NCBI GenBank assembly: GCA_003483885.1
Contig: DMXI01000039.1
Location: 1-34,760 of the forward strand
Source: Microscillaceae bacterium
Lineage (GTDB): Bacteria; Bacteroidota; Bacteroidia; Cytophagales; Microscillaceae
Direction: 5' to 3'
DNA length: 34,760 bases
This document shows positions 1-9,000 of this stretch, in pieces (the first letter of the stretch is position 1; the number at the start of each line of letters is the position of its first letter). Under the pieces are notes generated by a model, which searched no databases, was not told the DNA's origin, and worked only from the letters and a program-made list of their open reading frames with translations. A program made the translations under genes and the position numbers.

Positions 1-348
1 AAACTATAGAACTTTATTTTTACACCATTCCTTATTTGATTTTTTCAAAACCAATTTTCTGATTTTTCTTTGATTTTTTTCGCGTCTGGCTTCGATTTAT
101 ATGCATTGAAAACCCACGACGTGCAAAAAATTTCTAATTTTGCAGCGCAATTTTCTGCGGGGGAAGTATTGTTTTAGAACGTGTGGTTTTAAACCTACTC
201 CTTTTGAGACCTTCTCTTGCGTCTTTAATTTTTGCGTTGTTCTCAATTCCCGACTTTCGGGGTTAAGGTATAAACTTATGATTGCTTGTGTCATCTCATT
301 TGTGAGTGGCCACAAACCCAATCATGCTTCTGAAAATTTTCAAAACTA
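1..348. other. gene-free leader region upstream of leuS
   Basis: I see no convincing gene here. The region is AT-rich. It holds one -7-like box (135-142) and a small hairpin at 249-261 (CCCGA, loop CTT, TCGGG). Short open frames on both strands have no recognisable features; the plus-strand one starts at a TTG and ends in a TAATG overlap with leuS, which I treat as chance. The end of any gene upstream lies outside the window. Confidence 0.6.
135..142 (+). promoter_or_regulatory. possible leuS -7 promoter box (TAATTTTG)
   Basis: TAATTTTG fits the Bacteroidota housekeeping -7 consensus TAnnTTTG. A TTG lies upstream at 106-108, but the gap of 26 bases is longer than the usual 17-23, so the match is only partial. 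If used, it would give leuS a leader of about 200 nt. Confidence 0.3.
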
Positions 349-3156
349 ATGGTTTACGATCCCAAACAAATAGAGCCTAAGTGGCAGGAATATTGGCAAA
401 AAAACGACGTTTACAAAACCGAAATAGATCATAGCAAACCTAAATATTATGCGTTGGATATGTTTCCGTATCCTTCGGGCAAAGGCTTGCACATTGGACA
501 CCCCTTGGGCTATACTGCCTCCGATATTATGGCGCGCTACAAGCGTATGCAGGGGTTTAATATATTGCACCCTATGGGCTTCGACTCCTTTGGCTTGCCC
601 GCCGAACAACACGCCATAGATACTGGCCAACATCCGGCCGTTACTACCGCGGAAAACATTGCCAACTTTAAGCAGCAATTGTCCAAATTAGGATTTTGCT
701 TTGACTGGGACCGTGAGGTACAAACCTCTGATCCTCAGTTTTATAAATGGACGCAATGGATATTTATGCAAATTTTCAATTCTTGGTTCAATTATGATAA
801 CAATAAGGCTGAATCAATTGAAAGTTTGTACGCCATTTTTACCAAAGCAGGAAACACCCAAGTAAACGCAGCTTGTGATGAAGATACTCCTTCGTTTACT
901 GCCGAGCAATGGAATGCTTACTCCGCAGATGAACAATACAAAATCTCGTTGAAATATCGCTTGACCTATGTGGCTGATTCAGTAGTAAACTGGTGCCCGG
1001 CTTTGGGGACAGTATTGGCCAATGACGAAGTAAAAGACGGAGTTTCGGAACGAGGAGGCCACCCGGTAGAGCGCAAAAAAATGAAACAATGGTCGATGCG
1101 CATTACTGCTTATGCCGATCGTTTGTTGACAGGTTTGGATCGTATTGACTGGCCCGAGCCTTTGAAAGAAATGCAACGCAATTGGATTGGCAAATCGCAC
1201 GGGGCCGAGATGGATTTTAAAGTAGACGGGCATGAAGTGACTTTGACTTGTTTTACTACACGTCCTGATACTATTTACGGGGTTACTTTTATGGTGATGG
1301 CTCCGGAGCACGAATTGGTACCTCAATTGACTACGGCTGAACAAAAGGCCGAAGTAGAGGCTTACGTAGAAATGGCCAAAAACCGCTCAGAACGTGAACG
1401 CCAAAGCGAAGTTAAAAAAGTATCTGGGGTATTTACCGGGTCTTATGTGATCAACCCTATTTCGGGTGAAAAAGTACAGTTGTGGGTGGCCGACTATGTA
1501 TTGGCAGGTTATGGTACGGGAGTAGTAATGGCGGTACCCGGCGGCGACGAACGTGATTTCCGCTTTGCCAAGCATTATCAATTGCCGATTACTCCGGTAG
1601 TAGAAGGCACAAAATTGGACGAAAACGGTGAAGTAGCGGAGGCCAACCCTACCAAAGAAGGAATCATGATCAATTCGGGCTATTTGAACGGAATGACTTG
1701 CAAAGATGCGATTCAGGCCGTGATCAAAAAAGCGGAAGAGGATGGTACAGGAACTGGTAAAGTCAATTTCCGTTTGCGTGATGCGGTGTTTAGCCGTCAG
1801 CGTTATTGGGGGGAGCCGGTACCGGCTTATTTCAAAGACGGGATTCCTTATATGATCAAGGAAGAGGAATTGCCATTGACATTGCCCGAAATTAGTGAAT
1901 ACAAACCTACTGCGGATGGCGACCCTCCTTTGGGCAGAGCCGAAGGTTGGACTTACCAGGATCAATATGCGTATGAATTGACGACAATGCCTGGTTGGGC
2001 TGGTTCTTCTTGGTATTTTGCCCGCTATATGGACGCCAATAACGCCAACGAATTTGCTAACATTGAAAAAACCAAATACTGGAATCAAGTAGATTTGTAC
2101 ATTGGTGGTACCGAGCACGCGGTGGGGCACTTGTTGTATTCGCGTTTTTGGTCTCATTTCTTGTTCGATCGTGGCTTTTTACCTTACGATGAGCCCTTCA
2201 AGAAATTGATTAATCAAGGGATGATTCAGGGTAATTCGGCGATTATTTATCGCTTGAAGGATCAATCCAATAAGTACATTTCGGCTAAACAAAAAGGTGA
2301 TTACGACCAAGAAAACTTAATTGAAATCCACGTAACCGTGGCCGCTTTGACAGGCGAAGATACGATTGACCCCGAGGTATTGCGCACTTGGAAACCAGAG
2401 GATTTCAAGGATGCCGAGTTTGTAGCTGATCCTGATGGAAACTTCTATTGCACTCGTAGAATAGAAAAAATGGGGAAACGCTATCACAATGCCATTGACC
2501 CGGTAAGTGTCATCAATGATTTTAGTGCCGATACTTTGCGATGCTACGAAATGTTCTTGGGACCATTAGAGCAATCTAAGCCTTGGGACACCAAAGGTAT
2601 AGATGGGGTGCACAAGTTTTTGCGCAAAATGTGGCGTTTGTTCCACCAATTCAACGATCAGGGAGAGTTTGAAACCTCTGATGGCACGCCTGACGACGCT
2701 GAACAAAAGGTGATTCACAAGGCGATCAAACGATTGACGGAAGATTTGGAGCGTTTTGCTTTCAATACTCCAGTAAGTACTTTGATGATTTGCGTGAATG
2801 AATTGACCGACTTGAAATGCAACAAACACGAGGTATTGGAGAAGTTGTTGTTGATTGCTGCTCCTTACGCGCCTCATATTACCGAGGACTTGTGGGCTAA
2901 AATGGGGCATATCACCAGTATTCACCAAGCCACTTTCCCTAAGCACGACGAAAAGTACTTGCAGGAAAGTTCTTTTGAATATCCAGTATCTATCAATGGT
3001 AAAAAGCGTACCACGATTAAGGTGCCTTTGGATATGCCTAAAGAAGATATAGAGCGTCAGGTATTGGCCAATGATGTGGTGCAAAAATGGTTGGAGGGCA
3101 AACCTCCCAAGAAGGTGATCATTGTACCCAAACGCATTGTCAATGTGGTAATCTAG
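349..3156 (+). CDS. leuS: leucyl-tRNA synthetase
   Basis: Cytoplasmic class I aminoacyl-tRNA synthetase that charges tRNA-Leu with leucine using ATP. The 935-residue product shows the HIGH signature at residues 48-51 within a GLHIGHPLGYTASD context. The CP1 editing domain carries the TTRPDT motif near residue 305 and GGDERD, which keeps both editing-site aspartates. The class I KMSKS loop appears as KMGKR at 707-711. About 90 residues of extra sequence separate the INQGMI segment from the KMGKR loop, an insertion characteristic of Bacteroidota LeuS. The C-terminus has the anticodon-binding domain (YAPHITEDLW) and ends in a VPKRIVNVVI-type tail. Length is normal for the phylum. The start at 349 gives the expected MVYDPKQIEPKWQ N-terminus. 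The gene stands alone and is followed by a strong terminator. Confidence 0.98.
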   Translation: MVYDPKQIEPKWQEYWQKNDVYKTEIDHSKPKYYALDMFPYPSGKGLHIGHPLGYTASDIMARYKRMQGFNILHPMGFDSFGLPAEQHAIDTGQHPAVTTAENIANFKQQLSKLGFCFDWDREVQTSDPQFYKWTQWIFMQIFNSWFNYDNNKAESIESLYAIFTKAGNTQVNAACDEDTPSFTAEQWNAYSADEQYKISLKYRLTYVADSVVNWCPALGTVLANDEVKDGVSERGGHPVERKKMKQWSMRITAYADRLLTGLDRIDWPEPLKEMQRNWIGKSHGAEMDFKVDGHEVTLTCFTTRPDTIYGVTFMVMAPEHELVPQLTTAEQKAEVEAYVEMAKNRSERERQSEVKKVSGVFTGSYVINPISGEKVQLWVADYVLAGYGTGVVMAVPGGDERDFRFAKHYQLPITPVVEGTKLDENGEVAEANPTKEGIMINSGYLNGMTCKDAIQAVIKKAEEDGTGTGKVNFRLRDAVFSRQRYWGEPVPAYFKDGIPYMIKEEELPLTLPEISEYKPTADGDPPLGRAEGWTYQDQYAYELTTMPGWAGSSWYFARYMDANNANEFANIEKTKYWNQVDLYIGGTEHAVGHLLYSRFWSHFLFDRGFLPYDEPFKKLINQGMIQGNSAIIYRLKDQSNKYISAKQKGDYDQENLIEIHVTVAALTGEDTIDPEVLRTWKPEDFKDAEFVADPDGNFYCTRRIEKMGKRYHNAIDPVSVINDFSADTLRCYEMFLGPLEQSKPWDTKGIDGVHKFLRKMWRLFHQFNDQGEFETSDGTPDDAEQKVIHKAIKRLTEDLERFAFNTPVSTLMICVNELTDLKCNKHEVLEKLLLIAAPYAPHITEDLWAKMGHITSIHQATFPKHDEKYLQESSFEYPVSINGKKRTTIKVPLDMPKEDIERQVLANDVVQKWLEGKPPKKVIIVPKRIVNVVI

Positions 3157-3184
3157 TATTAGATTTGATGTAAGTAAAAAATAC

Positions 3185-3216
3185 AAGACTGCTTCTGAAA
3201 GGAGGCGGTCTTTTTT
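3185..3216 (+). terminator. rho-independent terminator of leuS
   Basis: An 11-bp stem (AAGACTGCTTC with GAGGCGGTCTT, including two G-T pairs) closes a 6-base loop and is followed by a run of T. It starts 28 bases after the leuS stop codon. Confidence 0.9.
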
Positions 3217-3392
3217 ATTGTATAATTCTATGATGGAATAATCATATTACCTGCAGTGATTTGGCTACAAAACTTGTATCGAACTGCTGGAAGTCATATC
3301 GTAACCAAACGCTCTATCTAAAAAACATCCCTCCTACTCCTTTCACTAATTCGGTAAGCCCCTGATTTTCAAGGCATCTATTTCCGATGACT

Positions 3393-3425
3393 GATTTGAC
3401 CAAGTCTTTGCCCGATTTGACCAAG
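3393..3425. repeat. two copies of GATTTGACCAAG, 21-bp period
   Basis: Identical 12-mers begin at 3393 and 3414. A period of 21 bp places both copies on the same helical face two turns apart, as in tandem sites for a dimeric regulator. It lies about 450-480 bp before the first gene of the cluster. A role as an operator is inference. Confidence 0.6.
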
Positions 3426-3681
3426 AGATTATAAGCTTTTTTTTACTACTTGGAAACATAAATGCAAGTGCAATACGTAAAGGTTGCACAAATCTTTTAA
3501 TCAACTACGTAAAATCAGGCTAATATTCTTTTAACCATATCAATGCTGTGCGATCAAAATAACCTGCAACTAAAACCATCTAACAATATGAATGCTATAT
3601 TATCCAATATGCCAAATCGTATCAAAGTAGATCAGCTAAGCCACCACAAGTCTCCCCCTGACACGTTCAGTGTTTTTCTCT

Positions 3682-3700
3682 GCGAAGTCTGATACTTCGC
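3682..3700. other. small perfect hairpin upstream of the cluster
   Basis: GCGAAGT and ACTTCGC form a perfect 7-bp stem with a 5-base loop (CTGAT). A CT-rich tract and a T run at 3711-3716 follow after a gap, so it could be a weak terminator or an mRNA leader structure. No function can be assigned. Confidence 0.4.
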
Positions 3701-3873
3701 TTCTCTAAACTTTTTTCTTACTCATTATCCAACAGATAATTCAACACCACTTACACTGCTATTTGGTGTCGAAATCAGGCAAAGTATGTCTGTGTGGTAG
3801 TTGGATTGTGCCTAGTGGTGAGAGAAGGAAATTGATCTTCATTTATTTAAATCAAACTTTTAAGAAATATTAT

Positions 3874-6093
3874 ATGAGTGCTGAACCAACAAATAACCTT
3901 ACTACTTCTCAAAGTGGAATTGGGCGAGTTTCTAAAATTCAGCCTGTTTCTCATTTCTTTCTGGAAGGAACAGATTTTACCCAAACAGCTGAACAGTCAT
4001 TTGGGGTGATAGATGCCCAGAAGTTTCGCACTACGTCTACGGTTTCGTTTAGTGGAACTAAAAATATATATGCTTTGTGTATGGGGACCGTATTTGTACA
4101 GCCTCAAGCTGGCGACGCCAACAAAGTAAATCTTGTTTTAAAACCTTATCGACAACCAGTCAATGGTTTAAATATCAAATACATTGTTTATAGAGGTTTA
4201 CAGAAAAGTGATTTGATAGTCAGCGATGGAAAAGTTGCGGGAAGTGAAACCGAAGGGGTTGGCTTTGTGAGATATATTTGGGGACAGTTCAATCAGTTTT
4301 ATGAAGGAGAAGAAGCGAATAAAATTCCTGATTTTGTAGCGGGTTTTATTGGGTTTCCTCATACTGCTGAGGCACTTACCGCTCAGGATGAGACTCATCT
4401 AATTGATCAATACTTCTATAAAATTACTTTGCCAAACGAAAGTAATCCTGCAGAAGAGGATGCAACTACGGCATATGAACTACCCATTGTCCCCAGAGGG
4501 ATTCAACTAGGAACTGCCATTGGAGAAGTAGGTATTGATATTATTTTGAACCAAGGCGATTATCTACTGGAAAATGATCCTAATCCATTTCAATACAATC
4601 TAAAATATGCGCGCTTAGCGTCTCACACACTGGATACCAGCACTTTAACTGATGATTTTAAAAAGAAGCTGTTACGTGAAAATTGCACCGATTTTCTGGA
4701 CATTGCCGCTTTTTATGGCTTGCATGCCAATGGTGCAGGTAAAATGTATGTGGATGAGCAAAATAAACCGCTCATAGAGAAAAATGCGATTTATGCTCGT
4801 ATCCAAAGTTTTCATAATCGCAATCGCTTTTATTTGTACATCCAGAGCAATCGCCAACGCTCTTATAATTTTTATGGAAACTATGCCTACTCGGAAGCTA
4901 ATACCAATGACTTGAAAATTGGTACATCATCGGACACACTCATTGAAACCACTTTTGCTACTCAAGGCTGGCCCATCCACGTATTCCAACAAAGTCAAAT
5001 GGGTAGTCAGGATGTTCATCAGGTTACCCTACAACTCACTACGGATAGCTATCGGGATGCTGGCCTATTTGTACAAACCGGAGTTTTGGCTTCTGCTCAG
5101 GAAGAGAATTTTGTACGACAAGAAAACCTGCTACAAGAGGCTACAGAAGATGGAAGCATAGATACCAACTATACCCAACCCATTGTATTCGCCACTCCAG
5201 CGATGGGCGAACATACCATTGCCAGTTTTGCTCAAATTATTTATGAAGGAAAGCTATTCTTTGTACAGGAATATGCGCCACCTCCTGAACCAGATCAACC
5301 CTCATTGACTCCCGAAACTCATATTCTCAAGGATATAGATGATGTATTTGGCTTATTCAATGTTCGTAGTAGCGTCGTGCCTGCCCACGATCAGCAATTG
5401 CCCACCATTGTAGATGAAAAGCTGCAGCTTATCAATTTTCCTAATGGGGTAGATAGCACAGACATGGGAGCCATCAAATACAAAAAAGTTGAAGACCAAT
5501 TGCTTAAGGATGATGGTAGTTATTTGAGTAGGGTAACTTTTGAGACGTTGTTGTATAGCATTAAAAAAGAGGTTGCAACCTTTACAAGAAGCTCTTCAGG
5601 TCATTCAGACAGTGTTAGTACACATACACAAAGCTACACTAATGAAAGTAATAGTTTTTACAAACCTCAAAAACCCTATTTATTAGGTACAAAAGTTTTT
5701 ACAAGTTCTCTTACTCCAATTAATGGATTAATTCTAGAAACTACTTTCAATCATTTGCCAACAAAAAAAATATTAGGGATCACAGCAAGTGAATTTCAGG
5801 CACTTCAGGAATTGGCTACCACTCATAACTTAACCTACGCTAGAGTCTTTTTCAAAAGTTTATTTTCTGAAGAAGGATATATCACATCCATAGAGGAGGT
5901 CGCCTACAAAACATCTATTCTTGGTATAGTTACCGAAAACTCCTCAGGTACATTACAAGTATTTTTTCCTGACAACGAAATTTTAGTTTATACGATTGAT
6001 CTTTTCGTTTTCTTTTCTCAGAGTTATAGCGAGTTTATTCCTGACGCAATTCAAGCATTATATCCTCAATACCAAACCCCTGAACTTCCATGA
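3874..6093 (+). CDS. 739-aa leaderless protein, first gene of giant cluster, unknown function
   Basis: I do not recognise a named family. The frame opens upstream at 3763, but I place the start at ATG 3874 because an A-rich stretch (TTTTAAGAAATATT) precedes it and MSAEPTNN is a plausible soluble N-terminus, while the extra 37 residues look like translated leader. No signal peptide or membrane segment is seen. The protein is mostly beta-like: an early block around residues 60-115 ends in KYIVYRGLQKSD, and a mid-protein segment near 317-340 contains NRFYLYIQSNRQRSYNFYG. A proline-rich bridge (APPPEPDQP) and a Ser/Thr-rich stretch near 573-590 separate these from the C-terminal part. The stop overlaps the start of the 1178-aa toxin-like gene (ATGA), implying translational coupling. 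It may be an adaptor, loader or structural partner of that protein; this is inference. Confidence 0.85.
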   Translation: MSAEPTNNLTTSQSGIGRVSKIQPVSHFFLEGTDFTQTAEQSFGVIDAQKFRTTSTVSFSGTKNIYALCMGTVFVQPQAGDANKVNLVLKPYRQPVNGLNIKYIVYRGLQKSDLIVSDGKVAGSETEGVGFVRYIWGQFNQFYEGEEANKIPDFVAGFIGFPHTAEALTAQDETHLIDQYFYKITLPNESNPAEEDATTAYELPIVPRGIQLGTAIGEVGIDIILNQGDYLLENDPNPFQYNLKYARLASHTLDTSTLTDDFKKKLLRENCTDFLDIAAFYGLHANGAGKMYVDEQNKPLIEKNAIYARIQSFHNRNRFYLYIQSNRQRSYNFYGNYAYSEANTNDLKIGTSSDTLIETTFATQGWPIHVFQQSQMGSQDVHQVTLQLTTDSYRDAGLFVQTGVLASAQEENFVRQENLLQEATEDGSIDTNYTQPIVFATPAMGEHTIASFAQIIYEGKLFFVQEYAPPPEPDQPSLTPETHILKDIDDVFGLFNVRSSVVPAHDQQLPTIVDEKLQLINFPNGVDSTDMGAIKYKKVEDQLLKDDGSYLSRVTFETLLYSIKKEVATFTRSSSGHSDSVSTHTQSYTNESNSFYKPQKPYLLGTKVFTSSLTPINGLILETTFNHLPTKKILGITASEFQALQELATTHNLTYARVFFKSLFSEEGYITSIEEVAYKTSILGIVTENSSGTLQVFFPDNEILVYTIDLFVFFSQSYSEFIPDAIQALYPQYQTPELP

Positions 6094-9000
6094 ATCCAAC
6101 CGCAGTAATTTCTTTTAATGGCACCCCGGTAAAAATTAAATCCGAAGTAAATGGGTACGATTTTACCGATAATTATGTGCTTTCTCACACAGGAACTCTT
6201 TTCAGTTTCGTAACAAATGATATCGAATACTTTTTTCTACGTAGAATCGATCTCCTAATGGGGCATCAACGGCTCGCTGATCAATCAAAAAACACCTATA
6301 CTCCGGGGTATTATCGTAGAGACAGTTACCTTAAATACAGAAGAGGTCAATTAAGCTTAGCCAAGCTCCGTGACGAGAAAACCGTCAATGGATTTATCCA
6401 TCGCTTCGTTGGACAATTCGAAAAAAAGGAAGAAAATTGGGGATTTGAAGAAGCAACCTTAGGAGACTTAGTAATATTTAAAAGATTAAGTCCACAATCT
6501 CCTTATACAACTTACTACCAGAATAAGAAATATATATTTAAGATCTCTCCTTCATTTGAGGGAAAAGGCTTTACTTATTTAAACGACTTTCCTCCGATTG
6601 ATGCTAATGAAAGCAGTGAAACCTATTCAACCATTACTGTAGAAGATATAAATATCAATCCAGCCCAAAGCGCTTCCCCTCATTTTTACAAGGAGAACTT
6701 TGGTGATGTTGTAAACTCGGATACTTGGGATGAAGAAGTCCCTGACTTACTGGAGGACGATACAGTAGGCATTAATGATGGTTCTACCTATGTTACCAAA
6801 AAAGAATATGCAATGTATATGACTAGAATGTGTTGGCGCATCAGTTATATTATTAAAAATGTCCTCCCCAAAATTGCGATCAATCCTATTGCTGATATCG
6901 AGCTTTTCTACTGGGATCATTTACGTGACATAGATTTAGGAATTACTCCTGAGCCAGACAGCGACTATAATTCATTGCCTGATTCTGATAAAGCAGTTGC
7001 TGTTTTATTGCATGATTGGGGAAGTTTAAACAAATACGGCCCTCCAATTCATAAAACTTTCAAGGCTATTTTGCCGCTTAACCCAGATATTGAGCAATGG
7101 CAAGCTTATCGTAATGCACTCGACAACTTTTATTACAACCTTTTTTACCTCAGAGAAGAAGAAATTTTCCCAACAGATCCAAATCTGACTCTCGAACAAG
7201 ATAGTGATCGCAGATTGATACGTTTAATTGAAATACTTCCACTTAGTGCACTGGCTTTGTTTCCTCTTCAGGCTAAAATTGACATTCTGCGTAGCATCGC
7301 AAAAGGGGATCTACCACCAGAACTAGAGATTGTTGAAGAAATATATACCTATGGAGGGTTTACAAAAATTAAAGATAGAATTCCATACCAAGAAGAATTA
7401 CTGGTACTAAAAATCTTTAACACCATTAAACCTCATGAAGTGGATAGTTTTTTAGACCAGTTAGTAAGCATCAAAGTTGAGGTGGCATTTGGGCAAGTTA
7501 CCTTATTTGAGGCATTATATAAAGAGGTATCTGATTCCAATGATCGACTACTTACATTCCATGATAATCGTAAGAAGTTGATGAAGCAAATGTACATTTT
7601 GTGGTATGTTTCCAAGTATAATCCACAAGAGGTTTTAGAAGGTGAAGACTATACTGCTTCAGAAACTTTATACGAAAACTTTAATAATGCTCCTGTCTCA
7701 CTCAATTATAACCCCGAGAAGTTTTGGGGATTTTACTTGGACAATATGGACTTTTCCTTTCAGGGAGATAAGATTTTAGTGAAAGAAGATGATAAGGAGG
7801 CAACCAACACTTATAATTTTTACCAAGCAATCTCACTTCGTAACTACGAAGAAAACAGTACTGCTATCAAAGTACCTATGATTGCTGTTGACATTAATGG
7901 TAATGGCACCAAAAGCGCCCTAATTCCTTTATTTTTTCTGAAATACATGGATGACTTCGGGGATAAAGATGACATTTGGCATGCAGTAGGACTCGCCTTC
8001 GATATTGCGCTTACTTTTACAGGCATTGGTAACTTAGCAAAATTGAGGCATTTACGACATCTCTCAAAATTGAGAAAACTTTCAGTTTTGGGAGGAAGTG
8101 GGTTAAGTGCAGGCGAAAGAATCTTAGTATTAGAAGCTGTCACTGGATTGGCAGGAGTAGCAGAGCTTACTGCTTCCATAGCCGATATTATTCTAAAATA
8201 TTATACTGACGGCTGTAAAAAATACCAGGATGCAGTAAAACAAGTCATAAAAGATGGCAATGAACAGGGCAAAATCCCTGACAATTCTGAATATGAATTT
8301 TGTAAGAAGCTTGACTCTTTTTTGTTCTGGGTACAGATTGCCTCAGCAGGCACTGATCTCATTTCTAGTTTAATGGTACGTAAAGCAGCTCGTAAAATTA
8401 TAGATGAAGGTGTCCCAAACGATTTCTTAATCTTAAAAAATGATCAGGATATAAGGGCTTACGATGTGGTTTTAAAATTTGCTGTTGATTTAAGTCAGGC
8501 TAAACCCATTTTCAAAGCCAAAATAAAGGATAGTTTAGGTGGAGTTGAAAACTCTAAACTATGGCAAGACTTCAATAATCTATCAGAAGCTGACCAAGTT
8601 GATTTTTTAGTTGTTTATGGGAAAACATCAGGCAGTAATATCAAGCGAATGTACAAGGGGGAAGAAGAGTTATCTGCTATTGGTAGGTGGGATGAAATAA
8701 ATAAAGCTGCTGGTAGAAAGGTAAAGCTTAAGAACTTATTTTTTGTTTCTGACGATAATGTTTGGGAATCGTTTACTTGGGTTAATAAAAACAAAAAAAA
8801 TCTATTCTCAGATTATAGTTATTTAGATCCAGAAGAGATTGTAGCATTGAAGTATTACACAACACAACCTGGATATCAATCTAATTACTATTTAAGAATG
8901 AGGTCAGGGGAAAATGTGTCAATTCACCCAGTCAACACTTTAAGTAATAAACAAATGGATAAATACATATCCATATTAGACAATGCCTTTGAAAAACTAC

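Larger units (their letters stand above)
3217..3873. other. long gene-free region ahead of the giant-gene cluster
   Basis: About 650 bp without a supportable gene. It contains a 12-bp direct repeat spaced 21 bp apart (3393-3425), a small hairpin (3682-3700) and a 34-codon frame at 3588-3692 that I do not accept as a gene. I find no exact TAnnTTTG box on the plus strand, so the promoter of the five-gene block is not identified. Confidence 0.6.

Noticed and set aside
140..349. 69-codon frame whose stop overlaps the leuS start (TAATG), possible leader peptide
   Set aside because: It begins at a TTG, has no leucine-codon run as expected for attenuation, and shows no protein-like features; the overlap is likely chance.
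1387..2157. Long antisense frame (256 codons) inside leuS
   Set aside because: Codon pattern and composition follow the leuS strand; the antisense product is rich in Arg, His and Phe, as shadow frames usually are.
3588..3692. 34-codon frame with an ATG start upstream of the giant cluster, possible small peptide or precursor
   Set aside because: It is too short to judge, has no upstream signal or maturation genes nearby, and its end falls inside a hairpin.
3763..3873. N-terminal extension of the 739-aa protein from an upstream ATG
   Set aside because: The 37 residues look like translated leader, and ATG 3874 has the better A-rich upstream context.
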